Assembly (NCBI RefSeq): GCF_030651755.1
Contig: NZ_JAUSBZ010000053.1
Location: 1-45,133, forward strand
Length of the DNA stretch: 45,133 nt
Direction of reading: 5' to 3'
From: Phenylobacterium sp.
Lineage (GTDB): Bacteria; Pseudomonadota; Alphaproteobacteria; Caulobacterales; Caulobacteraceae
Shown in pieces: positions 8,657 to 17,476 of this stretch (positions are counted from its first letter, which is position 1; the number at the start of each line of letters is the position of its first letter). A program made the position numbers and the translations under genes. The notes beneath the pieces are model-generated. The model saw nothing but the letters and a program-made list of their open reading frames with translations. It did not search any database and was not told where the DNA came from.

Positions 8657-8889
8657 GTGGAGCTTTCATCGTGTTGCGCCGCCTCAGCGGCTTCGGAGGG
8701 CGTATCGGTCGTCTCAGGTGGGTGAAAGGTGGCCGCGCAGATGGCCTGCAGGTGGCGACGCACCGAATAGGTGGCCAAGAGCGCGTCAACCGCACGACAG
8801 CCTTCAATCTTCAGGCGGCTCTTGAGTTGGGCGAGGTCAGCGACCTCCCCGGAGCGGGCGAGAAAATAAGCGCGTTCAAGGGTCGACAT
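8653..8889 (-). CDS. Small hypothetical protein coupled to the DUF6481-like gene
   Basis: I do not recognise the family. The start at 8889 is chosen because GAGAGG lies six bases upstream; a second ATG two codons earlier (8895) sits too close to that site. The protein is 78 residues: an N-terminal STLERAYFLARSGEVADLAQLKSRLK pattern reminiscent of small DNA-associated alphaproteobacterial proteins, a middle RAVDALLATYSVRRHLQAICA helix, and an acidic C-terminal tail. It overlaps the next gene by four bases. The longer open frame reaching 9072 has no homology-like content and is ignored. Confidence 0.6.
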   Translation of the reverse strand: MSTLERAYFLARSGEVADLAQLKSRLKIEGCRAVDALLATYSVRRHLQAICAATFHPPETTDTPSEAAEAAQHDESST

Positions 8890-9008
8890 GGTCATCCTCT
8901 CAAGTTCGGCAGGACTGCGGTTCCAAGGAAAAGCCTCTAGAGCCGGGTCGGTCGTGCATAGGCGTCTGCACCCCCAATGCGGGAGTACGCGGTCAAAAAT
9001 TGCTGGCG

Positions 9009-9037
9009 AGGATCGAAAAAGGCTCGGGCTCGATCCT
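9009..9037. repeat. Inverted repeat between the small-gene pair and the MliC-like gene
   Basis: AGGATCGA (9009-9016) and TCGATCCT (9030-9037) form an 8-bp perfect inverted repeat with a 13-base spacer that contains a run of A. It lies about 90 bases beyond the mliC-like stop and 120 bases upstream of the 8889 start, so it could be an operator for the small-gene pair or a folded 3' end of the lipoprotein transcript. The choice cannot be made from sequence alone. The rest of the 8890-9129 gap shows no gene. Confidence 0.35.
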
Positions 9038-9129
9038 AGGGACAAGCGTGGAGAGCGACCGAACCAATGCAACAGTTCGCCACCCTAGCACCAATGGCCG
9101 ACAAAGGCCAGCGCACGGCAGTCTAGTCT

Positions 9130-9603
9130 CTATTGCGCGGGGGGTCGAACATGGGTGGCTGGCGAAGGGACGTTTTCTATTCGACAGATCATGCCAGCGC
9201 CGCCGGCCAAGGCCTCGTCGCCCGAGAGACGGCTGAGCGTCCCCTCATCTGTCCCCTTGGCCCACCATTGCCGGCCGCCGCCCACATAGCGCGCGCCGCT
9301 GGCCGAGCGGGCGAGCGTCATGAAATGGGTCTCTCCCCGATAGGTGAGCATGATGCTGTCTTCGGACCGGTAGACCACCTGCAGGCGCTCGCCATTCTCA
9401 CATCGATAGGTCTGAGCTTCCGAGCTGATATCCAGCCGGTCGCCCAGGGGCTTGGCGGCCGGCGCAGCGACCAGCTTTTTCGCCGGGGCTGGCGATCCGG
9501 CCGCGGCCCGTGGCTCAGGCGCTGGCTCACAGCCCCCCACAGTGAGGATGGCCAAGCCAATCAGGCTCGCGCAGCGCAGGGGAAAGGGGGCCTTGAGCGT
9601 CAT
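9130..9603 (-). CDS. MliC-like lipoprotein (C-type lysozyme inhibitor family)
   Basis: A 157-residue lipoprotein. The signal peptide ends in a lipobox TVGGC with Cys25, followed by a Pro/Ala-rich linker to about residue 50. The mature domain has the MliC/PliC pattern: YRCENGERLQVVY, then a strand with IMLTYRGETHFMTLARSASGARY, then QWWAKGTDEGTLSRL and a late cysteine (GMICRI) likely to pair with the Cys of YRC. MliC proteins sit in the outer membrane and inhibit C-type lysozymes through a loop with conserved Ser and Lys; the SASGARY and WWAKG elements match. Protection from host or protist lysozyme is inference. Confidence 0.85.
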   Translation of the reverse strand: MTLKAPFPLRCASLIGLAILTVGGCEPAPEPRAAAGSPAPAKKLVAAPAAKPLGDRLDISSEAQTYRCENGERLQVVYRSEDSIMLTYRGETHFMTLARSASGARYVGGGRQWWAKGTDEGTLSRLSGDEALAGGAGMICRIENVPSPATHVRPPAQ

Positions 9604-9673
9604 GGGACAGCAACTCCAGCCCCCAGGCTAACCCTTCCGCCGCGCCGGTCAAAACCCCTTGGCCGACTGCGGC

Positions 9674-10300
9674 CTAGGCATTGGCGGCAGCCTCCCAGAC
9701 CAGGAAGTCTTCATCCGCCAGCAGCCGCGCCACATAGGCTCCAGCCGTCCCGTCGTCGCCGTAGTCCGACAGGTCCTGGCCATAGGTTCGCAGGCGGGTG
9801 GCCACTGGTGTGAAGAAGGCGTCGGCGATGGACCATGGGCCGGCGAGAAAGGGGCCGCCATACTGGTCCAGCATCTGGCGCCACAACCGGACCAGTTTGC
9901 GAATGTCCTCCTGGGTGGCTGGGGAGAGCGCCCGAACCTCTGGCGGCTGGTCCAGGGCCATCGGGCACTCCCCGCGCAGTGAGGCGAATCCCGAGTGCAT
10001 CTGGGCGCTCGCAGCGCGGGCCTGGCCCCGGGCGCGCGGGTCGTCGGGCCACAGCCTGGCGGCGGGATACCTTTCCGCCAGATATTCGCAGATCGCCAGG
10101 GAGTCCCAGATCGTCAGATCCCCGTCTTTCAGAACGGGCGCCAGACCCGAGGGGGCATAGGGCGCAAGGTCGGCTTGGGTGGCCTCGCCCCGGCGAAGCT
10201 CGATCTCGGTTTCCGTGAAGGCCGCCCCTGTCTTTCGCAAGGCCAGCCACGGTCGCAGCGACCAGGTCGACCAGCGCCGGGTGCCGATAATCAGCTCCAT
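9674..10300 (-). CDS. Glutathione S-transferase family protein
   Basis: A 208-residue cytosolic GST-like protein. The N-terminal thioredoxin-like domain contains GTRRWSTWSLRPWLALRKTG (with a Ser at the usual catalytic position), SGLAPVLKDGDLTIWDSLAICEYLAE (cis-Pro and the glutathione-binding ES/DS element, here D-S). The helical C-domain contains GPWSIADAFFTPVATRL, the N-capping/hydrophobic-staple motif. An AGGAGG ribosome site lies a few bases before the ATG. The substrate is unknown. It is divergent from the MFS gene across about 100 bases. Confidence 0.92.
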   Translation of the reverse strand: MELIIGTRRWSTWSLRPWLALRKTGAAFTETEIELRRGEATQADLAPYAPSGLAPVLKDGDLTIWDSLAICEYLAERYPAARLWPDDPRARGQARAASAQMHSGFASLRGECPMALDQPPEVRALSPATQEDIRKLVRLWRQMLDQYGGPFLAGPWSIADAFFTPVATRLRTYGQDLSDYGDDGTAGAYVARLLADEDFLVWEAAANA

Positions 10301-10403
10301 CTGAACCTCCTAGAAATCTGGGTATCGCACTTGCCCAACGCCCGCAGAGCCTGTCTAGAGTGACTTAACGATAAGAAGCCGTCCGCCCAGGAGACAACGT
10401 CCC

Positions 10404-11789
10404 ATGACAGACACCACCGCCCCAGGGGCGCCAAACCCTGACGCCGCTGCGGCGCAACCTGAGGGCATCCAGCCCCTGGCCAAGCCGGCTCGGACCTACG
10501 CCCTAAGCCTGCTGCTTGGCATCTACACGATCAACTTCCTTGATCGGCAGGTGGTGAACATCCTGGCCGAGCCGATCAAGCTGGAGCTCGGCCTCGCCGA
10601 CTGGCAGCTCGGCCTGATGAGCGGTCTGGCTTTCGCCCTCTTCTATACCGTGCTGGGCATCCCGATCGCTCGGCTGGCGGAACGGGGTAATCGCCCCCTA
10701 ATCATCGGCACCGCCGTGGCGGTCTGGAGCGGCTTCACCGCCCTTTGCGGCGTGGCCCAGAACTTTGCTCAGCTGATCCTCTTCCGGATCGGCGTGGGTG
10801 TCGGCGAGGCGGGCTGCACGCCGCCGGCCCACTCCCTGATCAGCGACTATGTCCCCAAGGAAAACCGATCCACGGCGCTGGCCTTCTATTCCATGGGCAC
10901 CCCCATCGGCGGCCTCGCGGGTCTGATTCTGGGGGGGCTTATCGCTGACGCCTATGGCTGGCGCACGGCCTTCTTCGTGGCCGGCGTTCCGGGGATTCTG
11001 TTCGCCATCCTGGCCATCTTCACCCTGCCGGAGCCCCGCAAGGAACTCGCCCGCCGGGCCGTGAAAATCCAAGCCAACTCGGCGACCTTCCCCGAGACGA
11101 TGAAGTTCCTGAAGGGTCGCAAGACCTTCTGGTACATCTCGTTCGCCGCGGCGATCAAAGCCTTCATCGGCTACGGCCATGCCCCCTTCACCGCGTCCTT
11201 CTTCCTGCGGAACTATCCCGAACAGGTTCAGTCCCTGGCCTCCACGGTCGGCGCCACCGTGGGATACAATCTGCAGTCCATCGGCTTCCTCGGCCTGGCC
11301 CTGGGTCTGATGTCGGGCACCGCCGGCGCTCTGGGTTCCTGGCTCGGCGGCTTTGTGGCCGACAAGTTTGCGGCGCGCGACCTGCGCGCCCAGATGATCG
11401 CCCCGGCGCTGGCCTCGCTGATCACCATCCCCATCTTCATCGGCGCCATGACCATCGGCAACGTCCCGCTCGCGCTGCTGCTCCTGACGGTGAACGGCCT
11501 CCTGGGGACCATCTGGTACGGCCCGGTCTATGGCACGGCCCAGTCGATCGTCCCGCCGCACATGCGGGCCACCACCTCGGCCATTCTGCTGTTCATCATC
11601 AACCTCATCGGCCTTGGCCTGGGTCCCCTCGCCGTGGGCCTGCTCAGCGACTATTTCGCCGTTGGGATGGGCATGGGATCGGGCGATGGGGTGCGTTGGG
11701 CGCTCATCGTCTCGGCCAGCTTCGGCCTGGTGGCCTTCTACTGCTTCTGGCGCGCCACCCAGACCATCCGCGAAGATCACGTCGGCTGA
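10404..11789 (+). CDS. MFS transporter (spinster-like)
   Basis: A 461-residue, 12-helix major facilitator. The N-terminal pattern YTINFLDRQVVNILAEPIKLEL, then DWQLGLMSGLAFALFYTVLGIPIARLAERGNR (the A motif), then GVGVGEAGCTPPAHSLISDYVP and YGWRTAFFVAGVPGILFA, is the signature of the large group of sphingomonad/Caulobacterales carriers often found near TonB receptors and catabolic genes. The second half is interrupted by a longer extra-membrane insertion around residues 270-300. The substrate is unknown. A GGAG site precedes the ATG at 10404, and a strong hairpin follows the stop. Confidence 0.92.
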   Translation: MTDTTAPGAPNPDAAAAQPEGIQPLAKPARTYALSLLLGIYTINFLDRQVVNILAEPIKLELGLADWQLGLMSGLAFALFYTVLGIPIARLAERGNRPLIIGTAVAVWSGFTALCGVAQNFAQLILFRIGVGVGEAGCTPPAHSLISDYVPKENRSTALAFYSMGTPIGGLAGLILGGLIADAYGWRTAFFVAGVPGILFAILAIFTLPEPRKELARRAVKIQANSATFPETMKFLKGRKTFWYISFAAAIKAFIGYGHAPFTASFFLRNYPEQVQSLASTVGATVGYNLQSIGFLGLALGLMSGTAGALGSWLGGFVADKFAARDLRAQMIAPALASLITIPIFIGAMTIGNVPLALLLLTVNGLLGTIWYGPVYGTAQSIVPPHMRATTSAILLFIINLIGLGLGPLAVGLLSDYFAVGMGMGSGDGVRWALIVSASFGLVAFYCFWRATQTIREDHVG

Positions 11790-11795
11790 TCGCCG

Positions 11796-11827
11796 CCGCC
11801 CGGCGCCCCGCAAGGGGCGTCGGGCGG
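11796..11827 (+). terminator. Long GC hairpin after the MFS gene
   Basis: Fourteen pairs (one G-U) between 11796-11809 and 11814-11827 close a GCAA loop (a GNRA tetraloop), starting seven bases after the MFS stop. There is no U-run, so it is either a factor-assisted terminator or a 3'-protecting hairpin. It separates the transporter from purB. Confidence 0.55.
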
Positions 11828-11924
11828 GCCTCGCAGATACGCTCTCGACCGCCGAAGACTGATCCCTTCGGCTTGACAGGCAGGCGCCTTGACCCCCATC
11901 AGCGCGGGGCTGAAGGAGCCCCGC

Positions 11925-13229
11925 ATGATCCCCCGTTACGCCCGCGCCGACGCCGCCGACATCTGGTCCCCCCAGACGCGGTTCTCGATCATGTTCGAGA
12001 TCGAGGCGCACGCGGCCGACGCCATGGCCGAGCTGGGGGTCATCCCCAAGGAAGCCGCGGAGACCATCTGGGCCAAGGGCCGCGACGTGGTCTGGGACGC
12101 CGAGCGCATCGACGCCATCGAGCGCGAGGTGAAGCATGACGTCATCGCCTTCCTGACCCATGTCACCGAGGTGGTCGGGCCTGAAGCGCGCTTCCTGCAC
12201 CAGGGCATGACCTCCTCGGACGTCAATGACACCGCGCTGGCCGTCCAGCTCAGCCGGGCCACCGACCTGCTGATCGAGGATGTGGATCTGGTCCTGGCGG
12301 CCCTGAAGAAGCGGGCCTTTGAGCACCGTATGACTCCCTGCGTCGGCCGCAGCCACGCCATCCACGCCGAGCCCACCACCTTTGGTCTGAAGCTTGCCGG
12401 CCACTATGCGGAGTTCCAGCGCGCCAAGGAGCGCCTGGCCATGGCGAAGTTCGAGATCGCCACCTGCGCCATCTCCGGCGCCGTCGGCACCTTCGCCAAT
12501 GTCTCGCCACAGGTCGAAGCCCATGTGGCGCAAAAAATGGGTCTGGCCGTGGAGCCGGTCTCCACCCAGGTCATCCCGCGCGACCGCCACGCGGCCTATT
12601 TCTGCGCCCTCGCCGTGGTCGCCTCGTCCATCGAGCGCCTGGCCGTCGAGATCCGTCACCTGCAGCGCACCGAGGTGCTCGAGGCTGAGGAAGCCTTCGA
12701 TGTGGGCCAAAAGGGCTCCAGCGCCATGCCCCACAAGCGCAACCCGATCCTGACGGAGAATCTCACCGGCCTCGCCCGCCTGATCCGTTCGGCCGCCGTC
12801 CCGGCCCTGGAAAATGTCGCCCTGTGGCACGAGCGCGACATCAGCCACTCCTCGGTCGAGCGCGGTATCGCGCCGGACGCCACCATCCACATGGACTTCG
12901 CCCTGCGCCGCCTGGCCGGGGTCATGGAGCGGCTGGTGGTCTATCCCGAGAACATGGCCAAGAACCTCGACCGCCTGGGCGGCCTGGTCCACTCCCAGCG
13001 GGTGCTGCTGGCCCTGACGCAGAAGGGGTCCTCGCGGGAGGGCGGCTATGCGGCGGTCCAGCGCAACGCCATGAAGGTCTGGCGCGGCGAGGGCAATTTC
13101 CTGGACTTCCTCAAGGCCGATCCCGAGATCACCCTGGCCGACGAGGAGCTCGAGGCCCTGTTCGACCTCGGCTACCACTTCAAGCATGTGGACACGGTCT
13201 TCGCCCGGGTGTTCGGCGAGCAGGCCTAG
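11925..13229 (+). CDS. purB: Adenylosuccinate lyase
   Basis: Catalyses fumarate release from SAICAR and from adenylosuccinate, in IMP and AMP synthesis. The start at ATG 11925 is preferred (GAAGGAG seven bases before it; N-terminus MIPRYARADAADIWSPQTRF matches the family), giving 434 residues. Visible motifs: GMTSSDVNDTA, GRSHAIHAEPTTFGLK (catalytic His region) and the fumarase-superfamily signature GSSAMPHKRNP near residues 264-274. It runs convergently into the antiporter gene with only seven bases between stops. The other pur genes are 2-18 kb downstream. Confidence 0.97.
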   Translation: MIPRYARADAADIWSPQTRFSIMFEIEAHAADAMAELGVIPKEAAETIWAKGRDVVWDAERIDAIEREVKHDVIAFLTHVTEVVGPEARFLHQGMTSSDVNDTALAVQLSRATDLLIEDVDLVLAALKKRAFEHRMTPCVGRSHAIHAEPTTFGLKLAGHYAEFQRAKERLAMAKFEIATCAISGAVGTFANVSPQVEAHVAQKMGLAVEPVSTQVIPRDRHAAYFCALAVVASSIERLAVEIRHLQRTEVLEAEEAFDVGQKGSSAMPHKRNPILTENLTGLARLIRSAAVPALENVALWHERDISHSSVERGIAPDATIHMDFALRRLAGVMERLVVYPENMAKNLDRLGGLVHSQRVLLALTQKGSSREGGYAAVQRNAMKVWRGEGNFLDFLKADPEITLADEELEALFDLGYHFKHVDTVFARVFGEQA

Positions 13230-13236
13230 GGCGCTC

Positions 13237-14469
13237 TCAGGCCTGGGCCTGAGCGGGCGCGTCTCTTTCGCCGCCCGCCGGCGGCTCCTGGTCCTTTGAC
13301 CGCCCTAGCCTATCCGCCAGTCGGAAGACGAAGGGGTTGGCCAGGATCGAGATCAGGGCTCCGGCCAGGACCAGGTCGTGGGTCTCCCGGGCCATGAGGC
13401 CTGCTGACACCCCGACTCCGGCCAGGATGAAGGAGAATTCGCCGATCTGGGCGAGGCTGGCGGCGATCATCAGGCTGGAGCGTTTTTCCAGCCTGAACAG
13501 GCTGGTGATGGCGAGCGCCGCGGCGGACTTGCCGACCACGACGATCAGCACCACAGCGATCAGGGCGAGCGGTCGCTCGACGATCACGGCGGGATCAAAA
13601 AGCATGCCCACCGAGACAAAGAACAGCACGGCGAAGGCGTCCCGCAGGGGCAATGACCGCTCCGCCGCGTTCTGGCCAAGCGGCGAGCTGCTCAGCACCA
13701 CGCCGGCCACAAAGGCTCCAAGGGCGAAGGACGCGCCAAACACCGCATAGGCCAGATAGGCGATGCCGAGCGCGATGGACAGCACGCCCAGGGTGAAGAG
13801 TTCGCGAGACCTGGTGTGGGCGATCCGCACCAGCAGCCAGGGCAGGGCCCGCGATCCGACGATCATCATGAAGGCGATGAAGATGGCGATCTGCAGCAGG
13901 GTCGAGCCGATACTCAACGCCACCTCACCGGCCGAGGCGGCGGCCTGACTGACCGCCATCAACGGCACCAGCACCAGGGCGATGACCATCACCAGGTCCT
14001 CGACGATCAGCCAGCCCACGGCGGTCTGACCGGCCTCGGTCTTGAGCGCCTTTCGCTCCTCGATGGCACGCAACAGCACGACCGTCGAGGCCACCGACAG
14101 GGTCAGGCCAAAGAGCGCCGCCTCCCCGTCGCCAAAGCCCATCAGCCGCCCTGCCCCCCATCCCAGGACCGTGGCGACGGCGATCTGCACCAGGGCGCCC
14201 GGCACCGCCACCTTGCGCACCTTCAGAAGGTCGGCCGGCGAAAAGTGCAGGCCAACCCCGAACATCAGCAGGATCACCCCAATCTCAGCCAGTTGCCCGG
14301 CGAGGGACACATCGGCCACCCAACCGGGGGTGAACGGCCCCACCGCCACGCCGGCCAGCAGATAGCCCACCAGCGGCGAGAGCTTCAGCCGGTTGGCCAG
14401 CATGCCGAACACGAAGGCCAGGACGAAGCCGGCCACCAGGGTCAGGATCAGGGAGTCGTCGTGGGGCAT
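13237..14469 (-). CDS. Cation:proton antiporter, CPA2 family (YbaL/RosB/KefB-like), membrane domain only
   Basis: From ATG 14469 (GGAG eight bases upstream) it is 410 residues with about 12 hydrophobic segments: FGMLANRLKLSPLVGYLLAG, LAEIGVILLMFGVGLHFSP, SVASTVVLLRAIEERK, GWLIVEDLVMVIALVLVPLM (the conserved E-D ion-site helix), ASFALGAFVAGVVLSSSPLG and SLAQIGEFSFILAGVG. This matches YbaL-type monovalent cation/H+ antiporters. Those usually carry a C-terminal RCK/TrkA-N domain; here the protein ends after the last helix with a short charged tail, so the regulatory domain is absent. Ion (K+ or Na+) is not determinable. Confidence 0.9.
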   Translation of the reverse strand: MPHDDSLILTLVAGFVLAFVFGMLANRLKLSPLVGYLLAGVAVGPFTPGWVADVSLAGQLAEIGVILLMFGVGLHFSPADLLKVRKVAVPGALVQIAVATVLGWGAGRLMGFGDGEAALFGLTLSVASTVVLLRAIEERKALKTEAGQTAVGWLIVEDLVMVIALVLVPLMAVSQAAASAGEVALSIGSTLLQIAIFIAFMMIVGSRALPWLLVRIAHTRSRELFTLGVLSIALGIAYLAYAVFGASFALGAFVAGVVLSSSPLGQNAAERSLPLRDAFAVLFFVSVGMLFDPAVIVERPLALIAVVLIVVVGKSAAALAITSLFRLEKRSSLMIAASLAQIGEFSFILAGVGVSAGLMARETHDLVLAGALISILANPFVFRLADRLGRSKDQEPPAGGERDAPAQAQA

Positions 14470-14704
14470 CGCATCTCCGAACGCGGCGCGCGGTCGGACC
14501 AGCATACGCGCAGCCCGTCGCCGTCCGCGATGTCGGCAGGTGCTCTACGGGTAACCGATCTGCGCGCCCGTCGCCACTGAGCGCGGCGTAGGCCTTGGCG
14601 CCTCACGAACAAGCGTCAGGCGGCCGCGCCCTATGGGAGCGCCACCGCCGGCCTGCCGGGACGGATAGAATGGGACGGGAGCGGCCTCAGCCGCCGAAGC
14701 CGAC

Positions 14705-15028
14705 CTACTGGCCGCCGCGAACCTGTTCGCGAGCCTGGGCCATGAACTCGTCCATCTTCATGCGGACTTCGCCCTCGGAGACCTGGACGCCAGAGCCTTT
14801 TAGGTCTTCGAAGACCTTGCGCAGCACGTCTTCCTCGCCCGGCTGCTCCAGATCGGAGCGAACCACGGCTTGGGCATAGGTCGCCACGCTGTCCTCGGCC
14901 AGGCCCATCAGGCCAGCCGCCCATTCGCCCAGCATGCGGTTGCGCCGCGCGCTGGCCTTGAATTCCTGTTCCTGATCGAGCGCGAACTTCTTTTCGAAGC
15001 CCCTCTCACGATCGTCAAACGTGGTCAT
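14705..15028 (-). CDS. DUF1476 protein, F1-ATPase inhibitor subunit zeta family
   Basis: A 107-residue protein from ATG 15028: MTTFDDRERGFEKKFALDQE, then FKASARRNRMLGEWAAGLMG, ending MKMDEFMAQAREQVRGGQ. This is the DUF1476 family, which in Paracoccus is the zeta subunit that inhibits ATP hydrolysis by the F1FO-ATPase, with the N-terminal segment as inhibitory element. An extended start at 15118 lacks homology and is rejected. It is divergent from purC across about 276 bases. Whether it inhibits strongly in this organism varies among alphaproteobacteria and cannot be read from sequence. Confidence 0.9.
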   Translation of the reverse strand: MTTFDDRERGFEKKFALDQEQEFKASARRNRMLGEWAAGLMGLAEDSVATYAQAVVRSDLEQPGEEDVLRKVFEDLKGSGVQVSEGEVRMKMDEFMAQAREQVRGGQ

Positions 15029-15304
15029 GCGTTCCCCGATAAGCGACACATCGCAGGGTGCATACCTCCCGGCGGGCGGCCCCGCAATCGAAACAGACGA
15101 CTTGCCTGACGTTCGCAATCGGCCACCGGGGGGGGCTTACAAAAGGACGCAAGCGCAAGGTTTGCGCACGGCGCGCCCTTCCGCTAATTTCCGCCCGCCT
15201 CATGTCGAACGAGAGGCCGAGTCGGAACCGCGCGTGGAGACCGCTGCGCGCGTTTTTTCATTTCCGATGGCGGCAAGCCCTCGTTCTGGGAGAAGGCGTT
15301 GCAA

Positions 15305-16060
15305 ATGACCCGCCGCAAAAAGATTTACGAGGGCAAGGCCAAGATCCTCTACGAGGGTCCGGAACCTGGCACCTTGATCCAGTACTTCAAGGACGACACC
15401 ACCGCCTTCGACGCGACCAAGAAGGCCGTGCTGGAGGGCAAGGGCGTCATCAACAACCGCATCAGCGAGTTCGTGATGACCCGTCTGAACTCCATCGGGG
15501 TGCAGAACCACTTCATCAAGCGGCTGAACCTGCGCGAGCAGCTGATCCGTGAGGTGGAGATCATTCCGCTGGAGGTGGTGTGCCGCAACATCGCCGCGGG
15601 CTCGCTCTCCACCCGGCTTGGCCTGCCGGAAGGCCAGGCCCTGCCCCGCTCGATCATTGAGTTCTTCCTGAAGGACGACAAGCTCCACGACCCGATGGTC
15701 ACCGAGGAGCACATCACCGCCTTCAACTGGGCCTCGACCCAGGAGATCGACGACATCATGGCGCTCACCCTGCGGGTCAATGACTACCTTACCGGCATGT
15801 TCGGCGCGGTCGGCATCACCCTGGTGGACTTCAAGATCGAGTTCGGCCGCGTCTGGGAGAACGACTTTGGCCGGGTCATCCTGGCCGATGAGATCAGCCC
15901 GGATTCCTGCCGCCTGTGGGACTCGACCACCAATGAGAAGCTCGACAAGGACCGGTTCCGCCGCGACCTGGGCGATGTGATCGAGAGCTACACCGAGGTG
16001 GCGCGCCGCCTGGGCATCATGAAAGAGATGCCCACCGTAATCCAAGGAGGACTGCACTAG
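15305..16060 (+). CDS. purC: Phosphoribosylaminoimidazole-succinocarboxamide synthase (SAICAR synthetase)
   Basis: Joins CAIR and aspartate with ATP in purine synthesis. The ATG at 15305 with GGGAGAAGG upstream gives 251 residues; a TTG two codons earlier is less likely. Motifs: [15 protein letters not shown] (nucleotide loop), [30 protein letters not shown] and [15 protein letters not shown]. It leads a purC-purS-lipoprotein-purQ run; the purS GTG overlaps its stop. The leader between 15029 and 15304 shows no recognisable purine riboswitch. Confidence 0.97.
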   Translation: MTRRKKIYEGKAKILYEGPEPGTLIQYFKDDTTAFDATKKAVLEGKGVINNRISEFVMTRLNSIGVQNHFIKRLNLREQLIREVEIIPLEVVCRNIAAGSLSTRLGLPEGQALPRSIIEFFLKDDKLHDPMVTEEHITAFNWASTQEIDDIMALTLRVNDYLTGMFGAVGITLVDFKIEFGRVWENDFGRVILADEISPDSCRLWDSTTNEKLDKDRFRRDLGDVIESYTEVARRLGIMKEMPTVIQGGLH

Positions 16061-16299
16061 TGAAGGCCAAGGTTCACGTCTTCCTCAAGCCCGGCGTCCT
16101 GGACGTGCAGGGCAAGGCCGTCGAACAGGCCCTCCACGGCCTGGGCTGGTCGGGCGTCGAGGGCGTCCGCGTCGGCAAGACCATCGAATTCGACCTGGCG
16201 GCCGACGATCGCGCCGCCGCCGAGGCCGAGGTCAAGGCCATGTGCGACAAGCTGCTGGCCAATACGGTCATCGAAAGCTACCGGGTCGAACTGGCGTGA
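16060..16299 (+). CDS. purS: Phosphoribosylformylglycinamidine synthase subunit PurS
   Basis: A 79-residue small subunit that bridges PurQ and PurL in the FGAM synthase complex. It begins MKAKVHVFLKPGVLDVQGKA and contains VEGVRVGKTIEFDLA and the late LLANTVIESYRVEL, all typical. The GTG start shares a base with the purC stop and has AAGGAGG upstream. Its TGA overlaps the GTG of the following lipoprotein gene. Confidence 0.96.
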   Translation: MKAKVHVFLKPGVLDVQGKAVEQALHGLGWSGVEGVRVGKTIEFDLAADDRAAAEAEVKAMCDKLLANTVIESYRVELA

Positions 16300-16682
16300 A
16301 ATTGTGGGGCGTCCTGGCGTCCGGGCTGGTGGCCCTTGGCCTTTCGGCCTGCGCGCCTGCGGCTCCCAGTTCGGGAGCGCCCTTCACGCTGGACTGCGCC
16401 GCGGGGTATGAGGCGATCCGCGCCGGCATCCTCGCTCGCCCCGGCGTCAAGCCCGCGCCAGACGCGCCCGGAGAGCCCTACGAGATCTTCAACGAAGAGA
16501 CCGGTCGGGCTTCCTATATATTCACCAGGCCCGAGGCGCCGGCCCACCCGGCGGTGTTTATCCAGACCGCGACCCGGCGGGATGGGGCTCGAGTGATGCA
16601 GCACGAAGGCTGCGCCCTGGGTGATCCCGCCGCCTATGACGAACTTCTCGACTATTGGGAGTCGATCGCCGCCGCCCGGTGA
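16296..16682 (+). CDS. Small lipoprotein of unknown function inside the pur operon
   Basis: I do not recognise the family. The GTG at 16296 overlaps the purS stop (GTGA) and gives 128 residues. The signal peptide MKLWGVLASGLVALGLSAC has a clear lipobox with Cys19, then a short Pro/Ser linker. The mature part has two cysteines (LDCAAGYEAIRAG and HEGCALGD) that could pair, an EIFNEETGRASYIFTRP strand pair, and a final helix YDELLDYWESIAA. A longer frame starting at 16242 would overlap purS and destroy the signal peptide. Its place between purS and purQ is coupled by translation, but a lipoprotein has no known purine-synthesis role. Confidence 0.8.
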   Translation: MKLWGVLASGLVALGLSACAPAAPSSGAPFTLDCAAGYEAIRAGILARPGVKPAPDAPGEPYEIFNEETGRASYIFTRPEAPAHPAVFIQTATRRDGARVMQHEGCALGDPAAYDELLDYWESIAAAR

Positions 16683-16742
16683 CGACACGCCGCCCGGCCC
16701 CCAGGCCGACTCAACTTTGGAACGACCAGGTTCGAACGCGAC

Positions 16743-17405
16743 ATGAAAGCCGCCGTCATCGTCTTCCCCGGCTCCAACTGCGACCGCGACTGCAAGGTCG
16801 CCGTGGAGCGCTCCACCGGCGCCCAGGTCGAGATGGTCTGGCACGGGGACACCGCCCTGCCCGGCGGGCTGGACCTGATTGTCCTGCCGGGGGGCTTTTC
16901 CTATGGGGACTATCTGCGCTGCGGCGCCATGGCCGCCCTCTCGCCAGTGATGGCCGAGGTCAAGGCCGCCGCTGAGCGCGGCGTGGCGACGGTGGGCATC
17001 TGCAATGGCTTTCAGGTGCTCTGCGAGGCGGGTCTGCTGCCCGGCGCCCTGCTGCAGAACGAGCGGCTGAAATATGTCTGCAAGCCCGTGGCCCTGGAGG
17101 TCACCAACGCCCAGACACGCTTCACCTCAGGCTATGGCGGCCGCCGCGAGGTGGTGATGACCGTGGGCAATGGGGAGGGCAACTATTTCGCCGACGAAGC
17201 CACCCTGGACCGGCTGGAGGGCGAGGGTCAGGTGGTGTTCCGCTACCGCGACAATCCCAATGGTTCGGCCCGGGACATCGCCGGCATCGTCAATCCCAAG
17301 GGCAATGTGTTGGGCATGATGCCCCACCCTGACCGGGCGTTTGAGGCCGAACTCGGCTCGGCCGACGGCGCCATCCTGTTCCAGAGCGCGCTGGCCAGCG
17401 CCTGA
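16743..17405 (+). CDS. purQ: Phosphoribosylformylglycinamidine synthase subunit PurQ (glutaminase)
   Basis: Class I glutamine amidotransferase subunit supplying ammonia to PurL. The 220-residue protein starts [17 protein letters not shown] and has the nucleophile elbow [17 protein letters not shown] (Cys87), the [18 protein letters not shown] loop, and the catalytic His/Glu near the end in [11 protein letters not shown]. It is 60 bases after the lipoprotein gene. purL, normally close by, is 13.8 kb away here. Confidence 0.97.
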   Translation: MKAAVIVFPGSNCDRDCKVAVERSTGAQVEMVWHGDTALPGGLDLIVLPGGFSYGDYLRCGAMAALSPVMAEVKAAAERGVATVGICNGFQVLCEAGLLPGALLQNERLKYVCKPVALEVTNAQTRFTSGYGGRREVVMTVGNGEGNYFADEATLDRLEGEGQVVFRYRDNPNGSARDIAGIVNPKGNVLGMMPHPDRAFEAELGSADGAILFQSALASA

Positions 17406-17476
17406 GCTGAGCGGCGTTTCAACGACCCGTTACGGCGAACAGCGCAATAGATTGGTCTGACTGGCCAAGGCGGGCT

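Noticed and set aside
10698-13187. Open frame of 829 codons on the minus strand
   Set aside because: It runs antisense across the MFS gene and purB, has His/Gly/Gln-rich unnatural composition, and arises from high third-position GC in the real genes.
15029-15304. Purine riboswitch upstream of purC
   Set aside because: No purine-aptamer core could be recognised, and these are rare in alphaproteobacteria.
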